From NCBI GenBank assembly GCA_019636285.1, contig JAHBXV010000003.1, forward strand, positions 124,001-188,000: 64,000 bases of DNA, read 5' to 3'. Source of the DNA: Planctomycetaceae bacterium (GTDB lineage Bacteria > Planctomycetota > Planctomycetia > Planctomycetales > Planctomycetaceae). This document shows positions 47,901 through 56,531 of the stretch, one piece after another. Within the stretch, counting starts at the first letter, position 1. Each line of letters opens with the position of its first letter. The notes beneath the pieces were generated by a model, which was given only the letters and a program-made list of their open reading frames with translations, was not told the origin of the DNA and searched no databases. The translations under genes were made by a program, and so were the position numbers.

Positions 47901-48673
47901 CAATCACACAAATTCTCTTCGGCGTCTTCGCGGGACTGGCGTGCGTTTCGGCCATCGCGGTCGTTCTGGTCGACAACGTCGTCCGGATGGCCTTCTGGCT
48001 CGTCATGGCACTCGGCGCGATGGCGGGGCTGTTCCTCCTGTTACACGCCGATTTCCTGGCCGCGTCGCAACTCCTCATTTACGCCGGTGGAACGGTGGTG
48101 ATTCTGATCTTCGGCGTCATGCTCACCGCCACTGGTCCGTTTGCTTCACTCAAATCATCAGCCGGGCAAACCGTCCCCGGACTGAGTGTCTCGGGTCTTC
48201 TGATCGCGATGCTGGTCTCAACCATTGCAGCGGTCCCGTGGACCGGCCTGGGAAAAGCCGTGGGACGGTCGCCCGCCTCGCTCGACCAGGGAGTCATGCG
48301 CCAGGGCGACCTTGCCGCAGCGATGGCCGACTCGGACGAAACCCGCGAAGCCGTCATGGCTGTCACCGATAACTGGCAGAACCGGGTCGAGGTCGGCCGC
48401 AGCACGGCTCCGTTGGGCCTGGCACTGATGGGACTGCGACCTGATCGCGACCTGATCGCCGGGAATAAACCGTCGACCCTGTCGCCCGGCTACCTGCTGC
48501 CGTTTGAAATCATTTCGATCCACCTGCTCGTTGTGCTGGTCGCGGCGGGCTATCTCGCACGGGCCAAGCGTCCTCGAGCGACGGAAGAAGTCCATATTGT
48601 GACGGCGGGCAGTTCGGTGACTCCGAAAGAACATCGCATCGACGCTGCCACGAGTGAATCGGCAGACGGTTAA
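47897..48673 (+). CDS. nuoJ: NADH-quinone oxidoreductase subunit J
   Basis: A 258-residue protein starting at GTG 47897, overlapping the nuoH stop. Helices 1-4 include VRMAFWLVMALGAMAGLFLLLHADFLAASQLLIYAGGTVVILIFGVML, the NuoJ core with its pi-bulge helix. A polar insertion of about 60 residues (near 110-175) separates this from the last helix (FEIISIHLLVVLVAAGYLA). Typical NuoJ is about 170-190 residues, so this one is long. It forms part of the proton-pumping membrane arm. Confidence 0.93.
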   Translation: MTITQILFGVFAGLACVSAIAVVLVDNVVRMAFWLVMALGAMAGLFLLLHADFLAASQLLIYAGGTVVILIFGVMLTATGPFASLKSSAGQTVPGLSVSGLLIAMLVSTIAAVPWTGLGKAVGRSPASLDQGVMRQGDLAAAMADSDETREAVMAVTDNWQNRVEVGRSTAPLGLALMGLRPDRDLIAGNKPSTLSPGYLLPFEIISIHLLVVLVAAGYLARAKRPRATEEVHIVTAGSSVTPKEHRIDAATSESADG

Positions 48674-48692
48674 AGCAAACGCGGGAACGACT

Positions 48693-49004
48693 ATGGACGG
48701 AGTTGGACTGGAAGCCTACCTGATCGTCGGTGCCATTCTGTTTGGCTGCGGATTCGCGTGTCTGTTGGTCAAACGCAATGCCATCGCCATCCTGATGGGC
48801 GTCGAACTGCTCCTCAACGGAGCGAACCTGAACTTCCTGGCCTTCGCGCGGTTCACGTCGCTGGGGCTGGATGGACAGGTGATTGGCCTGTTCGTGATCG
48901 TTCTCGCGGCCGCGGAGGCGGCGGTCGCATTAGCAATTGCCCTGAACTTCTACAACAACCATTTGTCCATCGATGTTGACTCAGCGAAAGAGCTGAAGGA
49001 CTGA
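48693..49004 (+). CDS. nuoK: NADH-quinone oxidoreductase subunit K
   Basis: A 103-residue protein starting at ATG 48693, preceded by GCGGGAACG. It has three membrane helices: AYLIVGAILFGCGFACLL, NAIAILMGVELLLNGANLNFLAF with the conserved Glu of the E-channel, and VIGLFVIVLAAAEAAVALAIAL with the second conserved Glu. Length and sequence are typical. Confidence 0.94.
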   Translation: MDGVGLEAYLIVGAILFGCGFACLLVKRNAIAILMGVELLLNGANLNFLAFARFTSLGLDGQVIGLFVIVLAAAEAAVALAIALNFYNNHLSIDVDSAKELKD

Positions 49005-49010
49005 TTGAAA

Positions 49011-49074
49011 CTCGTTTCCAGGCACTGCTTGGGAACGATCTGGAACCGACGCTCCGAGGCAGAGGCTGGGAGCG
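49011..49074. repeat. Two-hairpin intergenic repeat between nuoK and nuoL
   Basis: The first arm pair CTCGTTTCCAGGCA / TGCTTGGGAACG (49011-49037) and the second CGCTCCGAGGC / GGCTGGGAGCG (49050-49074) form two imperfect hairpins. The 11-mer GCTTGGGAACG (49027-49037) recurs at 10809-10819 in the hairpin before the WD40 gene, suggesting a dispersed palindromic family. Confidence 0.55.
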
Positions 49075-49111
49075 AGATGAATCTGGGAACACCCCCCGAA
49101 CTGATTGACCG

Positions 49112-51460
49112 ATGCCCGAGACTGCGGAAACCTCCCACCTGATTGTCCGGAATCTGCTGACGGCGGCATGGCTGCTGCCGCTCGCGGCCTTCATCGCGCA
49201 GGTCTATGCGGTCGAGTGCTGGTCGAATCGCCTCAGCCGTGCTTCGGGTCTCCTTGGCTGTGCGGCAATTGGCGGCAGTCTTGTCTTGTCTCTGCTCGCG
49301 GTGGCATTTTTTCCGTCTGGCTCAGGCTCTGCCCATACTGCTGATGATGGAAGCAATCACGCTGCCGTCGATGCCGAGCACGAAGCGCATCCTTCTGCGA
49401 CGCCCGCAGCGCTCGCCGGTCGTTATTACACGCTCGCCAGATTTGGCGATTCGCGGCTGGAGTTGGGCTGGTATGTCGATTCGCTGACGCTGGTGTTGTT
49501 CGTCGTGATCGGTCTGATCGCCAGTTGCGTTCACGTCTTTTCCCTTGGCTATCTCGATGACGAGCGAACCGAAGACTATCGCGATGAACATGCCCATGCG
49601 GGGGATGAGCAGCCCGTGTCGCGAGCGGGGCGTTTCCATCTCTTCTTCGCCTATCTGTCGCTGTTCTGCTTCTCGATGTTTGGCCTCGTGCTGGCCGGGA
49701 ACCTGCTACAAGTTTTTGCCTTCTGGGAGCTGGTCGGGTTTTGCAGCTATCTGCTGATCGGCTTCTATCGGGAGCGACCGTCCGCCGTTCGCGCGGCCAA
49801 CAAAGCTATCCTCGTGAATCGTGTCGGCGACTTCGGTTTCCTGATTGGCCTGGCCGTGCTCTGGACTTCCGTGGGGACGCTGCAATTCGCTACGGAGGTC
49901 GATTCCAAGGGAGTCACCGCATCGGGACTGTTTGAACAGGTCCGTGGCGATGGGCAGTTGGAACTCTCCGACGATTCGAAATCCGTCGTGTTGCAACGTC
50001 ATTTGGAAGCCGGCGACGAACCGGCTCCTACCCGGCCAACGATCGCCTATACCCTGTTCGTACTGGCGGGGTTGGGGATCGTAGCCGGCAGTATCGGAAA
50101 AAGCGCGCAGTTCCCCCTCCAGACGTGGCTCCCGGATGCCATGGAAGGACCGACGCCGGTTTCCGCCCTGGTCCACTCGGCGACGATGGTTGCCGCAGGT
50201 GTTTACCTGGTCGCGCGCTGCTATCCGCTGCTCGCGCCCGAGGTTCTGCTCGTCGTGGCTTATGTGGGTGCGGCAACGTTGTTCATAGGCGCGACCATCG
50301 CACTCACGGCCACGGAACTTAAGCAAGTCCTGGCATTTTCGACGATCAGCCAGCTTGGCTACATGATGCTGGCGCTTGGCGTCGGTGGCTGGGGCGCGGG
50401 CGTCTTTCATCTCTCCACGCACGCCTTCTTCAAATCGCTGCTGTTTCTATCAGCCGGTAGCGTGATTCTGGCCTGCCACCACGAACAGCGCCTCGATCGC
50501 CTGGGTGGATTGCGGCATCGGCTCCCCTGGACAGCAGCCGCGATGCTGATCGGAACGCTCGCCGTCACGGGAGTCGGCATTCCCAATCCGTGGGCGCCCG
50601 GCTATTCGCTGGCGCTGTCTGGCTTTCATTCCAAGGACATGGTGCTGGCCTCGGCACTCGCATTCGTCCGACTCAATCCGCTCCATTCCCTGTTGTACCT
50701 GGTCCCTCTGGCCGGAGCGGGTATCACCGCTGTCTACATGTTTCGCCTGTGGCTGAAAGTCTTCGTGGGCCGCCCAGCCGACCAGCATGTGTTCGAGCAT
50801 GCCAAGGAGTCGCCTCCGGTCGTGCTGATTCCGCTGGCCGTCCTGGCATTTTTCTCAGTCTTCTCGGCCGTGGGCGGGGAATCGAGCTGGCTCTATCGCG
50901 GACTGGTCACCAGCGAACCCGCGTTCGTCGCCGCATCGTCAACAAGTTCAGCGATCTGGCCCATCACGCATCCGGGCCATGAAGAGATTCATGCGGCGCA
51001 TGGAGCGGCGGGCCTGATGGTCTGGCTCGTCGCGATGGCCGGCGCGGGAATCGCAATCTGGATTTTCGGCTACCAGCCGTTCTCGGCGGACGAACTGCGC
51101 GCCACGTTCCCCCGACTGCGCCAGTTTCTGCTCGACCGCTGGCGGTTCGATGCGCTGTACGACCTGGCGGTTGTGCAGCCGGTCTTGCGGATCTCTCGAC
51201 AGGCGATTGCCATCGACCGCACCGTCATCGATCCCTTGCTGCATGGGGCCAGTCGTTTGCTGGTTCAACTAGCCGGTTGGGGAAGACGGATTGATGAACT
51301 GCTGGTGGATGGAGCGGTTGTGGGAATCGGTGCCTGGACGTGGCGATCGGGTGAGCGATTGCGAAGGCTGCAATCGGGCCAGTTACGACAATATGTCTTG
51401 TGGTTGGGACTTTCGGTGGTGGTGTTGTTTGGCGTGGTGACCTGGATGCGACCGGGATAA
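49112..51460 (+). CDS. nuoL: NADH-quinone oxidoreductase subunit L
   Basis: A 782-residue antiporter-like subunit, longer than the usual 610-660. Key segments are FAFWELVGFCSYLLIGFY (conserved Glu), LPDAMEGPTPVSALVHSATMVAAGVYL, the Lys-bearing helix in TATELKQVLAFSTISQLGYMML, and HAFFKSLLFLSAGSVI. A His- and Glu-rich loop lies near residues 75-105, and the C-terminal region includes the lateral helix. It pumps protons in complex I. It is separated from nuoK by a repeat element. Confidence 0.95.
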   Translation: MPETAETSHLIVRNLLTAAWLLPLAAFIAQVYAVECWSNRLSRASGLLGCAAIGGSLVLSLLAVAFFPSGSGSAHTADDGSNHAAVDAEHEAHPSATPAALAGRYYTLARFGDSRLELGWYVDSLTLVLFVVIGLIASCVHVFSLGYLDDERTEDYRDEHAHAGDEQPVSRAGRFHLFFAYLSLFCFSMFGLVLAGNLLQVFAFWELVGFCSYLLIGFYRERPSAVRAANKAILVNRVGDFGFLIGLAVLWTSVGTLQFATEVDSKGVTASGLFEQVRGDGQLELSDDSKSVVLQRHLEAGDEPAPTRPTIAYTLFVLAGLGIVAGSIGKSAQFPLQTWLPDAMEGPTPVSALVHSATMVAAGVYLVARCYPLLAPEVLLVVAYVGAATLFIGATIALTATELKQVLAFSTISQLGYMMLALGVGGWGAGVFHLSTHAFFKSLLFLSAGSVILACHHEQRLDRLGGLRHRLPWTAAAMLIGTLAVTGVGIPNPWAPGYSLALSGFHSKDMVLASALAFVRLNPLHSLLYLVPLAGAGITAVYMFRLWLKVFVGRPADQHVFEHAKESPPVVLIPLAVLAFFSVFSAVGGESSWLYRGLVTSEPAFVAASSTSSAIWPITHPGHEEIHAAHGAAGLMVWLVAMAGAGIAIWIFGYQPFSADELRATFPRLRQFLLDRWRFDALYDLAVVQPVLRISRQAIAIDRTVIDPLLHGASRLLVQLAGWGRRIDELLVDGAVVGIGAWTWRSGERLRRLQSGQLRQYVLWLGLSVVVLFGVVTWMRPG

Positions 51461-51517
51461 AGCGGTCGCGACAAGAACCTGAAGACGTCAAAACAACCCG
51501 CGAACTGTGTGAATAAA

Positions 51518-53113
51518 ATGCAGAATTTCGACTTGCTTCTGCTCACGGCAATCATCTTCCTTCCCGCCACGTGGGCGGTGCCGCTGTTGTTCTTCCCCAA
51601 GTCCGCCGTGGAGGCGATGCGGTGGTGGACGCTCGCGGGAACAGCCATCACCTTCGGCTTGACGCTGGTTCTCTGGGGGAAGGTGGATTTCTCGTCGCCC
51701 GATATGCAACTGGTCGTGGCGGTTCCCTGGATCGAGCCCTGGAACATCGCGTATCGACTGGGAGTGGATGGCATCAGCCTGCCGCTCATCGTTCTGACCA
51801 GCGGCGTCTGTTTGTTGTCCATGCTCGCCTCGTGGAGCGTCGACAAGCAGGTGAAGGGCTACCTGATTCTCTTCCTTCTCCTGGAAACGGGAATCCTGGG
51901 TGTCTTCCTGGCGCTCGATTTCTTCCTGTTCTTCATCTTCTGGGAAGTCATGCTGCTTCCCATGTATTTCCTCATCGGCGTGTGGGGCGGCCCACGGCGG
52001 GAATACGCAGCCATCAAGTTCTTTCTCTACACATTCGTCGGCAGCGTGCTCATGCTCGTCGCCATGCTGATGCTGTACTTCGAAGGGGGATACACATTCG
52101 ACCTCATGCGACTGGCGGCCATCGGCGAGGGACGCATCGACGGATTGCAGTTCTCGCGGTCATTCCAGATCGTCACGTTCTGGCTGCTGGCCATTGGTTT
52201 CGCGATCAAGCTACCAGTCGCGCCGCTGCATACTTGGTTGCCCGACGCGCACGTCGAGGCCCCCACCCCCATTAGCATGATTCTGGCCGGCGTCCTCCTC
52301 AAACTCGGCGGCTATGGTTTTTTGCGAATCGCCCTGCCGATTTGCCCGTACGGGACACAGGCGGCCGCCTGGGCACTGGTCGGATTCGGCGTCTTCAGCA
52401 TTCTGTATGGAGGGCTGGCAGCGCTGGCTCAGACCGATTTCAAACGACTGGTGGCCTATAGCTCTGTCAGTCACATGGGTTTCGTACTGATCGGCCTCGG
52501 TTGCTGGAAGATTAGCGAGCAGACCGGAATGGGCGTGGGCCTCAAACATTGGGAGATGGGACTGCACGCGGCCCTCTTTCAGATGATCGCACACGGCATC
52601 ACGTCGACCGGCATGTTCTTCATGGTGGGCGTCCTCTACGACCGGGTTCACCATCGCGACCTCAATCGCTTTGGGGGGATTGCCAATCGCATGCCCGAGT
52701 ACGCGGGTCTGGCGGCGGTGCTGTTCTTCGCCGGACTCGGTCTTCCCGCGCTCTGCGGATTCATTGGCGAAGTCTTCGCGATTCTGGCTGTCTGGAATTA
52801 CTCACCGCTGGCAGCCGTGCTATCGGCCCTGGGGATGATTCTCGCCGCGGCCTATGTCCTCTGGACCGTGCAGCGCGTCTATCTGGGCAGCGAATACCAC
52901 GGGCCTCTGGCCGAGAATCTCACCGCGCTGCTCCCCCGCGAGCGTTTCGTCGCGTATGTTCTGTCGATTCTCGCGATCGTGTTCGGCGTGTTGCCGAATT
53001 TGCTCTTGAGTCGCATGCAGCCACCTTTGCACCAATTGGTCATCCGCATGGATGAAGCCTATCGCGGGTTGCACCAGGTGCTCGCTTCAATCGGTCAGGC
53101 GGGCGGGGGGTAG
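51518..53113 (+). CDS. nuoM: NADH-quinone oxidoreductase subunit M
   Basis: Start taken as ATG 51518 (GTG 51509 is in frame); 531 residues, normal length. It has FWEVMLLPMYFLIGVWGG with the conserved Glu, LPVAPLHTWLPDAHVEAPTPISMILAGVLLKLGGYG, DFKRLVAYSSVSHMGFVLIG and HGITSTGMFFMVGVLYDR. It is a proton-pumping antiporter-like subunit with about 14 helices. Confidence 0.95.
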   Translation: MQNFDLLLLTAIIFLPATWAVPLLFFPKSAVEAMRWWTLAGTAITFGLTLVLWGKVDFSSPDMQLVVAVPWIEPWNIAYRLGVDGISLPLIVLTSGVCLLSMLASWSVDKQVKGYLILFLLLETGILGVFLALDFFLFFIFWEVMLLPMYFLIGVWGGPRREYAAIKFFLYTFVGSVLMLVAMLMLYFEGGYTFDLMRLAAIGEGRIDGLQFSRSFQIVTFWLLAIGFAIKLPVAPLHTWLPDAHVEAPTPISMILAGVLLKLGGYGFLRIALPICPYGTQAAAWALVGFGVFSILYGGLAALAQTDFKRLVAYSSVSHMGFVLIGLGCWKISEQTGMGVGLKHWEMGLHAALFQMIAHGITSTGMFFMVGVLYDRVHHRDLNRFGGIANRMPEYAGLAAVLFFAGLGLPALCGFIGEVFAILAVWNYSPLAAVLSALGMILAAAYVLWTVQRVYLGSEYHGPLAENLTALLPRERFVAYVLSILAIVFGVLPNLLLSRMQPPLHQLVIRMDEAYRGLHQVLASIGQAGGG

Positions 53114-53176
53114 CCCCACTCGCATCACGATAGTTAGGCCACGACTTACCTCGCCGATTCGCCAGGTTTTCTCGAA

Positions 53177-54790
53177 ATGACGTTTGCCGAACTCGTCGCG
53201 CAATGGCTCCAGCAGGGGCTCAAATCACCCCTGGGGCCTTTCGCCCCGGAACTGGTGATTTCAGCGGCCATTGTCGGCGCGCTCCTGGTCCGTCTGGGCG
53301 GGTTCGACCGTGCGATTCCGGCCTGGTTTGTCGCTCTTGGCGGCTCGCTTTTGGCGTTGCTCCTGGCCGTGACGGGACTGGACGATGTCCCGCGAACCCT
53401 GGCCGTGGACGATCAGTTGCTGTTCACGGGCTTGTTGCGGCTCGATCCGTGGGCGGCGTTTTTCCGCGTCTATGTGCTGCTCTTCACGGCCCTGATTGTC
53501 GGACTGATCGTCCTGACGCGATTGGTCGACCATGAAGACAATCCCGATCTCTTCGCGATGCTGCTTGGCGCAACACTCGGCATGCTGCTGATGTGCTCCG
53601 CCAATCACGTGCTGATGCTCTTTCTCGGAATCGAAATGGCAAGCATTCCCAGCTATGCGATGACGGGGTTCTTCAAAGGGCGGCGTCAATCGGGCGAGGC
53701 CGCCTTGAAGTTCGCCGTCTACGGAGCCGCGGCCGCTGGAATCCTACTGTATGGGCTCAGTCTCGTCTGTGGGATCTTGGGAACGGCGGACCTGCAGGAG
53801 TTCTCGCCGAAGCTCGCCCTCATCTTTGGCGATGCCGCGCTGGGTGATCGCGTCGCCGAGACGCGTGGTCTCGCGCTCGGGCTGATTCTGATTCTCGCCG
53901 GATTCGGCTTCAAACTCTCGCTGGTGCCGTTTCACTTCTGGTGCCCGGATGCCTTCGAAGGCGCGGCCGCAGAGATCGCCGCGTATCTGTCGGTCGCGTC
54001 GAAGGGAGCAGCGTTCGCCGCTCTTGTCCGCTTTCTGGCGGCGATCTTCGATCCGACGATTCCCGCGATGGCCTCCATGGGATACGGAGCGGGAATTGTT
54101 CTCGGCGGCGTCGCCATCCTCACGGCGACCCTGGGAAATCTTGCCGCCTATCCTCAGACAAATCTCAAGCGACTGTTCGCGTATTCAACCATCGCGCATG
54201 CCGGTTACCTGCTGATGGGGGTCGCCGCGTGGCTCGTGCTACTCTCGTCATCGCTCGTTCGACAGGACGGTACGCCGGCCGCGCAGCGGGCGCTGGAAGG
54301 ACTCGTCTATTACCTGGTCGCCTATCTGTTCATGAACCTGGTCGTCTTCGCGGCCACGGCAATGATCCGCAATCAGATTTTCAGCGAAGACCTGCGCCGC
54401 TGGTCCGGCCTCGGAGCGTCCGCTCCGCTGCTCACCGGGTGTCTCGCGGTGGGACTGTTCAGCCTGATCGGTGTTCCTCCGTTCGGAGGGTTCATCGGCA
54501 AGCTGTTCGTCTTCAGTTCGCTCGTTGACGCCTCCAGCCTGCACGGCATCTTCTGGATCGTTCTGGCTGCCGGAGCGATCAACACGGTCTTCAGTCTGTT
54601 CTATTACGTCAAGATTCTGCGGGTCATGGTGCTCAGCCCGCGATCCGCGGAAACGGCCGGCGAACTGAACGTGGAGTGGGCCGACAACAGTTATCTTCTG
54701 ATGATTACGATTCCGATTGTCGTTCTGGGGCTCGCCGTTCCTCTCGTTCTCCCGATCTGCCAGTGGGCGGCCGGCCCCTGGAGCCTTTAA
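53177..54790 (+). CDS. nuoN: NADH-quinone oxidoreductase subunit N
   Basis: A 537-residue antiporter-like subunit. Signature segments are LFLGIEMASIPSYAMTGFFKG, LSLVPFHFWCPDAFEGAAAEIAAYLSVASKGAAF, TNLKRLFAYSTIAHAGYLLMG and PPFGGFIGKLFVF. It ends the nuoHJKLMN block. Genes for the peripheral arm (NuoA-G and I) are not in the window. No terminator follows, and the next gene starts 23 bases later, so read-through is likely. Confidence 0.95.
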   Translation: MTFAELVAQWLQQGLKSPLGPFAPELVISAAIVGALLVRLGGFDRAIPAWFVALGGSLLALLLAVTGLDDVPRTLAVDDQLLFTGLLRLDPWAAFFRVYVLLFTALIVGLIVLTRLVDHEDNPDLFAMLLGATLGMLLMCSANHVLMLFLGIEMASIPSYAMTGFFKGRRQSGEAALKFAVYGAAAAGILLYGLSLVCGILGTADLQEFSPKLALIFGDAALGDRVAETRGLALGLILILAGFGFKLSLVPFHFWCPDAFEGAAAEIAAYLSVASKGAAFAALVRFLAAIFDPTIPAMASMGYGAGIVLGGVAILTATLGNLAAYPQTNLKRLFAYSTIAHAGYLLMGVAAWLVLLSSSLVRQDGTPAAQRALEGLVYYLVAYLFMNLVVFAATAMIRNQIFSEDLRRWSGLGASAPLLTGCLAVGLFSLIGVPPFGGFIGKLFVFSSLVDASSLHGIFWIVLAAGAINTVFSLFYYVKILRVMVLSPRSAETAGELNVEWADNSYLLMITIPIVVLGLAVPLVLPICQWAAGPWSL

Positions 54791-54813
54791 CAATCATCGA
54801 GAGGATTCCGCGA

Positions 54814-55266
54814 GTGGCAGGCGACGCCATCGATCAACATCTTTCCCATCAGGCCCGCGAGCGACTGCGCGAGGTTCTGAGTTCGCTGGGGGGAAGCCTG
54901 CTTCAATACTCCCGCCACTGCTCGCCGTGGGTTCCCCATCACGCGGAACCGACGCTCGCCGCCCTGATGAAACTCGTTGAACGGCAGAGTGACTCCGTTC
55001 GCGAATTGGCGGAAAGTCTCGGAATGAACGTAGTCGATTTCGCCGCGCGTTCGTCGGACGACTTCACCGACATGCATTATGTTTCGCTTGACTTCCTCAT
55101 CGAGCGAATTCTCGCCGATCAAAGCCGCCGCGTGGCACGTCTGAAGGCTGATGTCGTTGATCTCGAAATCGGCCTGCCGCCTCTCGCCCGGCAAGTCCTT
55201 GACCGCGAAATCGCCATCCTGGACGAATTACGATCGCTCAAGCACCAACTCGACAATCCGCCTTAG
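54814..55266 (+). CDS. Helical protein of unknown function
   Basis: A 150-residue protein starting at GTG 54814, with CGAGAGG ten bases upstream. It is predicted all-helical, soluble and acidic, with GGSLLQYSRHCSPWVP, MKLVERQSDSVRELAESLG and FLIERILADQSRRVARLKADV. The layout resembles a helical bundle, but I can name no family and no metal-binding motif is clear. It follows nuoN closely and may share its transcript. The stop TAG is the first triplet of a short repeat. Confidence 0.65.
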   Translation: MAGDAIDQHLSHQARERLREVLSSLGGSLLQYSRHCSPWVPHHAEPTLAALMKLVERQSDSVRELAESLGMNVVDFAARSSDDFTDMHYVSLDFLIERILADQSRRVARLKADVVDLEIGLPPLARQVLDREIAILDELRSLKHQLDNPP

Positions 55267-55290
55267 CCGCGACGCAACGCGGAGCGTTCT
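55264..55290. repeat. Short intergenic repeat, copy 3
   Basis: It begins TAGCCGCGACGCAACGCGGA and continues GCGTTCT, starting at the stop codon of the upstream gene and ending 27 bases before tatD. Two base changes from copy 2 are compensating in position (GAGGC/GCCGA versus GACGC/GCGGA), which would fit a hairpin. Confidence 0.5.
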
Positions 55291-55317
55291 CCCCTTTTGT
55301 AGCGTCAGAGTCTCGAC

Positions 55318-56094
55318 ATGCCCTGGATCGATACCCACTGTCACCTCGATGAAGAAAGCCTGGCGGTCGAACTGCCGGCCGTGCTGGAGCGCGCCCGAAC
55401 GGCCGAGGTCTGTGCAATCATCACGATCGGGACAACGCTTGAGGGAAGCCGCCGGGCAATCGCGCTGGCGGAAGCGCATCCGGCAATTCATGCGGCCGTC
55501 GGCATTCACCCCAATTACGCGCAGGACGCGAAGCCCGATGACTGGGCCGAGATCGAGCAACTGGCCAAGTTGCCACATGTCGTCGCGGTCGGCGAAACGG
55601 GCCTGGACCGCTATTGGGACTACTGCCCGCTCGAAACCCAGCGCGATTACTTCGACCGGCATTTGAAACTGTCTCGAGATCTCGGCAAACCGTTCATCAT
55701 ACACTGCCGCGAAGCCGAGTCAGAAGTGCTGGAGCATCTTAACAAGGCCTCGCTGGAAGCCCCTCTCAACGGAGTCATGCACTCATTCGCGGGCAATACC
55801 CAGACCGCGGCGCGGTGCCTGGAACTGGGCATGTTCCTCTCTTTCTCGGGCATGCTCACCTTTCGCCGGAACGATGAACTTCGCCAGATCGCGATCGATG
55901 CCCCTGCCGATCGTCTTTTTGTCGAGACCGACGCACCCTACCTCGCCCCGGCACCCCATCGCGGCAAACGGAACGAACCCGCGTTCGTTCGGCATACGGG
56001 TGAATTCCTGGCTGCCGCTCGCGGAATCTCGGCCGACGAACTGGCTGCCATCACGACGGCGAACGCCCGCCGATTCTTCCGCCTCCCTGGCTGA
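55318..56094 (+). CDS. TatD family metal-dependent DNase
   Basis: A 258-residue TIM-barrel hydrolase of typical length. It begins WIDTHCHLDEES (H-x-H metal ligands), then AAVGIHPNY, AVGETGLDRYWD (Glu ligand), PFIIHCREAESE, NGVMHSFAGNTQTA and VETDAPYLAPAPHRGKRNEP (Asp ligand). Members are Mg-dependent nucleases with 3'-5' exonuclease or AP-endonuclease activity linked to DNA repair. Start at ATG 55318; it stands between two genes of unknown role. Confidence 0.93.
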   Translation: MPWIDTHCHLDEESLAVELPAVLERARTAEVCAIITIGTTLEGSRRAIALAEAHPAIHAAVGIHPNYAQDAKPDDWAEIEQLAKLPHVVAVGETGLDRYWDYCPLETQRDYFDRHLKLSRDLGKPFIIHCREAESEVLEHLNKASLEAPLNGVMHSFAGNTQTAARCLELGMFLSFSGMLTFRRNDELRQIAIDAPADRLFVETDAPYLAPAPHRGKRNEPAFVRHTGEFLAAARGISADELAAITTANARRFFRLPG

Positions 56095-56153
56095 CTATTC
56101 CAGGTGCTTCCCGGGGCGTACTCTGGAGGGGCGACAACGGTGAAAGGGCTGGC

Positions 56154-56531
56154 ATGGCAGTTGACGGAGCGGCACGAACATGGCGGGAATGGCTGCGACA
56201 CGCCTTCGCAGTCGCGCCGCAAGGTTCCTGCTCGCCCACCGAGGACGAACGCGCCGTCGTCGCGGCGGTCTGCCAGTTCGTTCATCGCCGGGGGATGGTT
56301 GCTCCCGCAATTCTGATGGCTCAGTCTTCGGCACCGCTCGGCGGAGTTGGCGCGCAATCGCTGATCTTTCTGCAGCCCATGCTCGAAGTCGTCTTTGACC
56401 GGCGGTCCCTGGAACTGTGGGCCTCGTTTCTGGCACGTCCGGGAGCAATCGAGTATTTTTGCCGTACTCTCGAGGCGTTGCCCGAGATCGCCACCGAAAC
56501 ATCGCCACCATCCGCAGGGAATCGTGGATGA
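56154..56531 (+). CDS. Small helical protein preceding the GlmL-like gene
   Basis: A 125-residue protein, ATG 56154 after AAAGGG. It is predicted mostly helical, with ERAVVAAVCQFVHRRGMVAPAIL, LIFLQPMLEVVF and a C-terminal helix PGAIEYFCRTLEALPEI. There is no signal peptide. The stop overlaps the ATG of the GlmL-like gene, indicating translational coupling and probably a shared function. I do not recognise a named domain. Confidence 0.7.
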   Translation: MAVDGAARTWREWLRHAFAVAPQGSCSPTEDERAVVAAVCQFVHRRGMVAPAILMAQSSAPLGGVGAQSLIFLQPMLEVVFDRRSLELWASFLARPGAIEYFCRTLEALPEIATETSPPSAGNRG

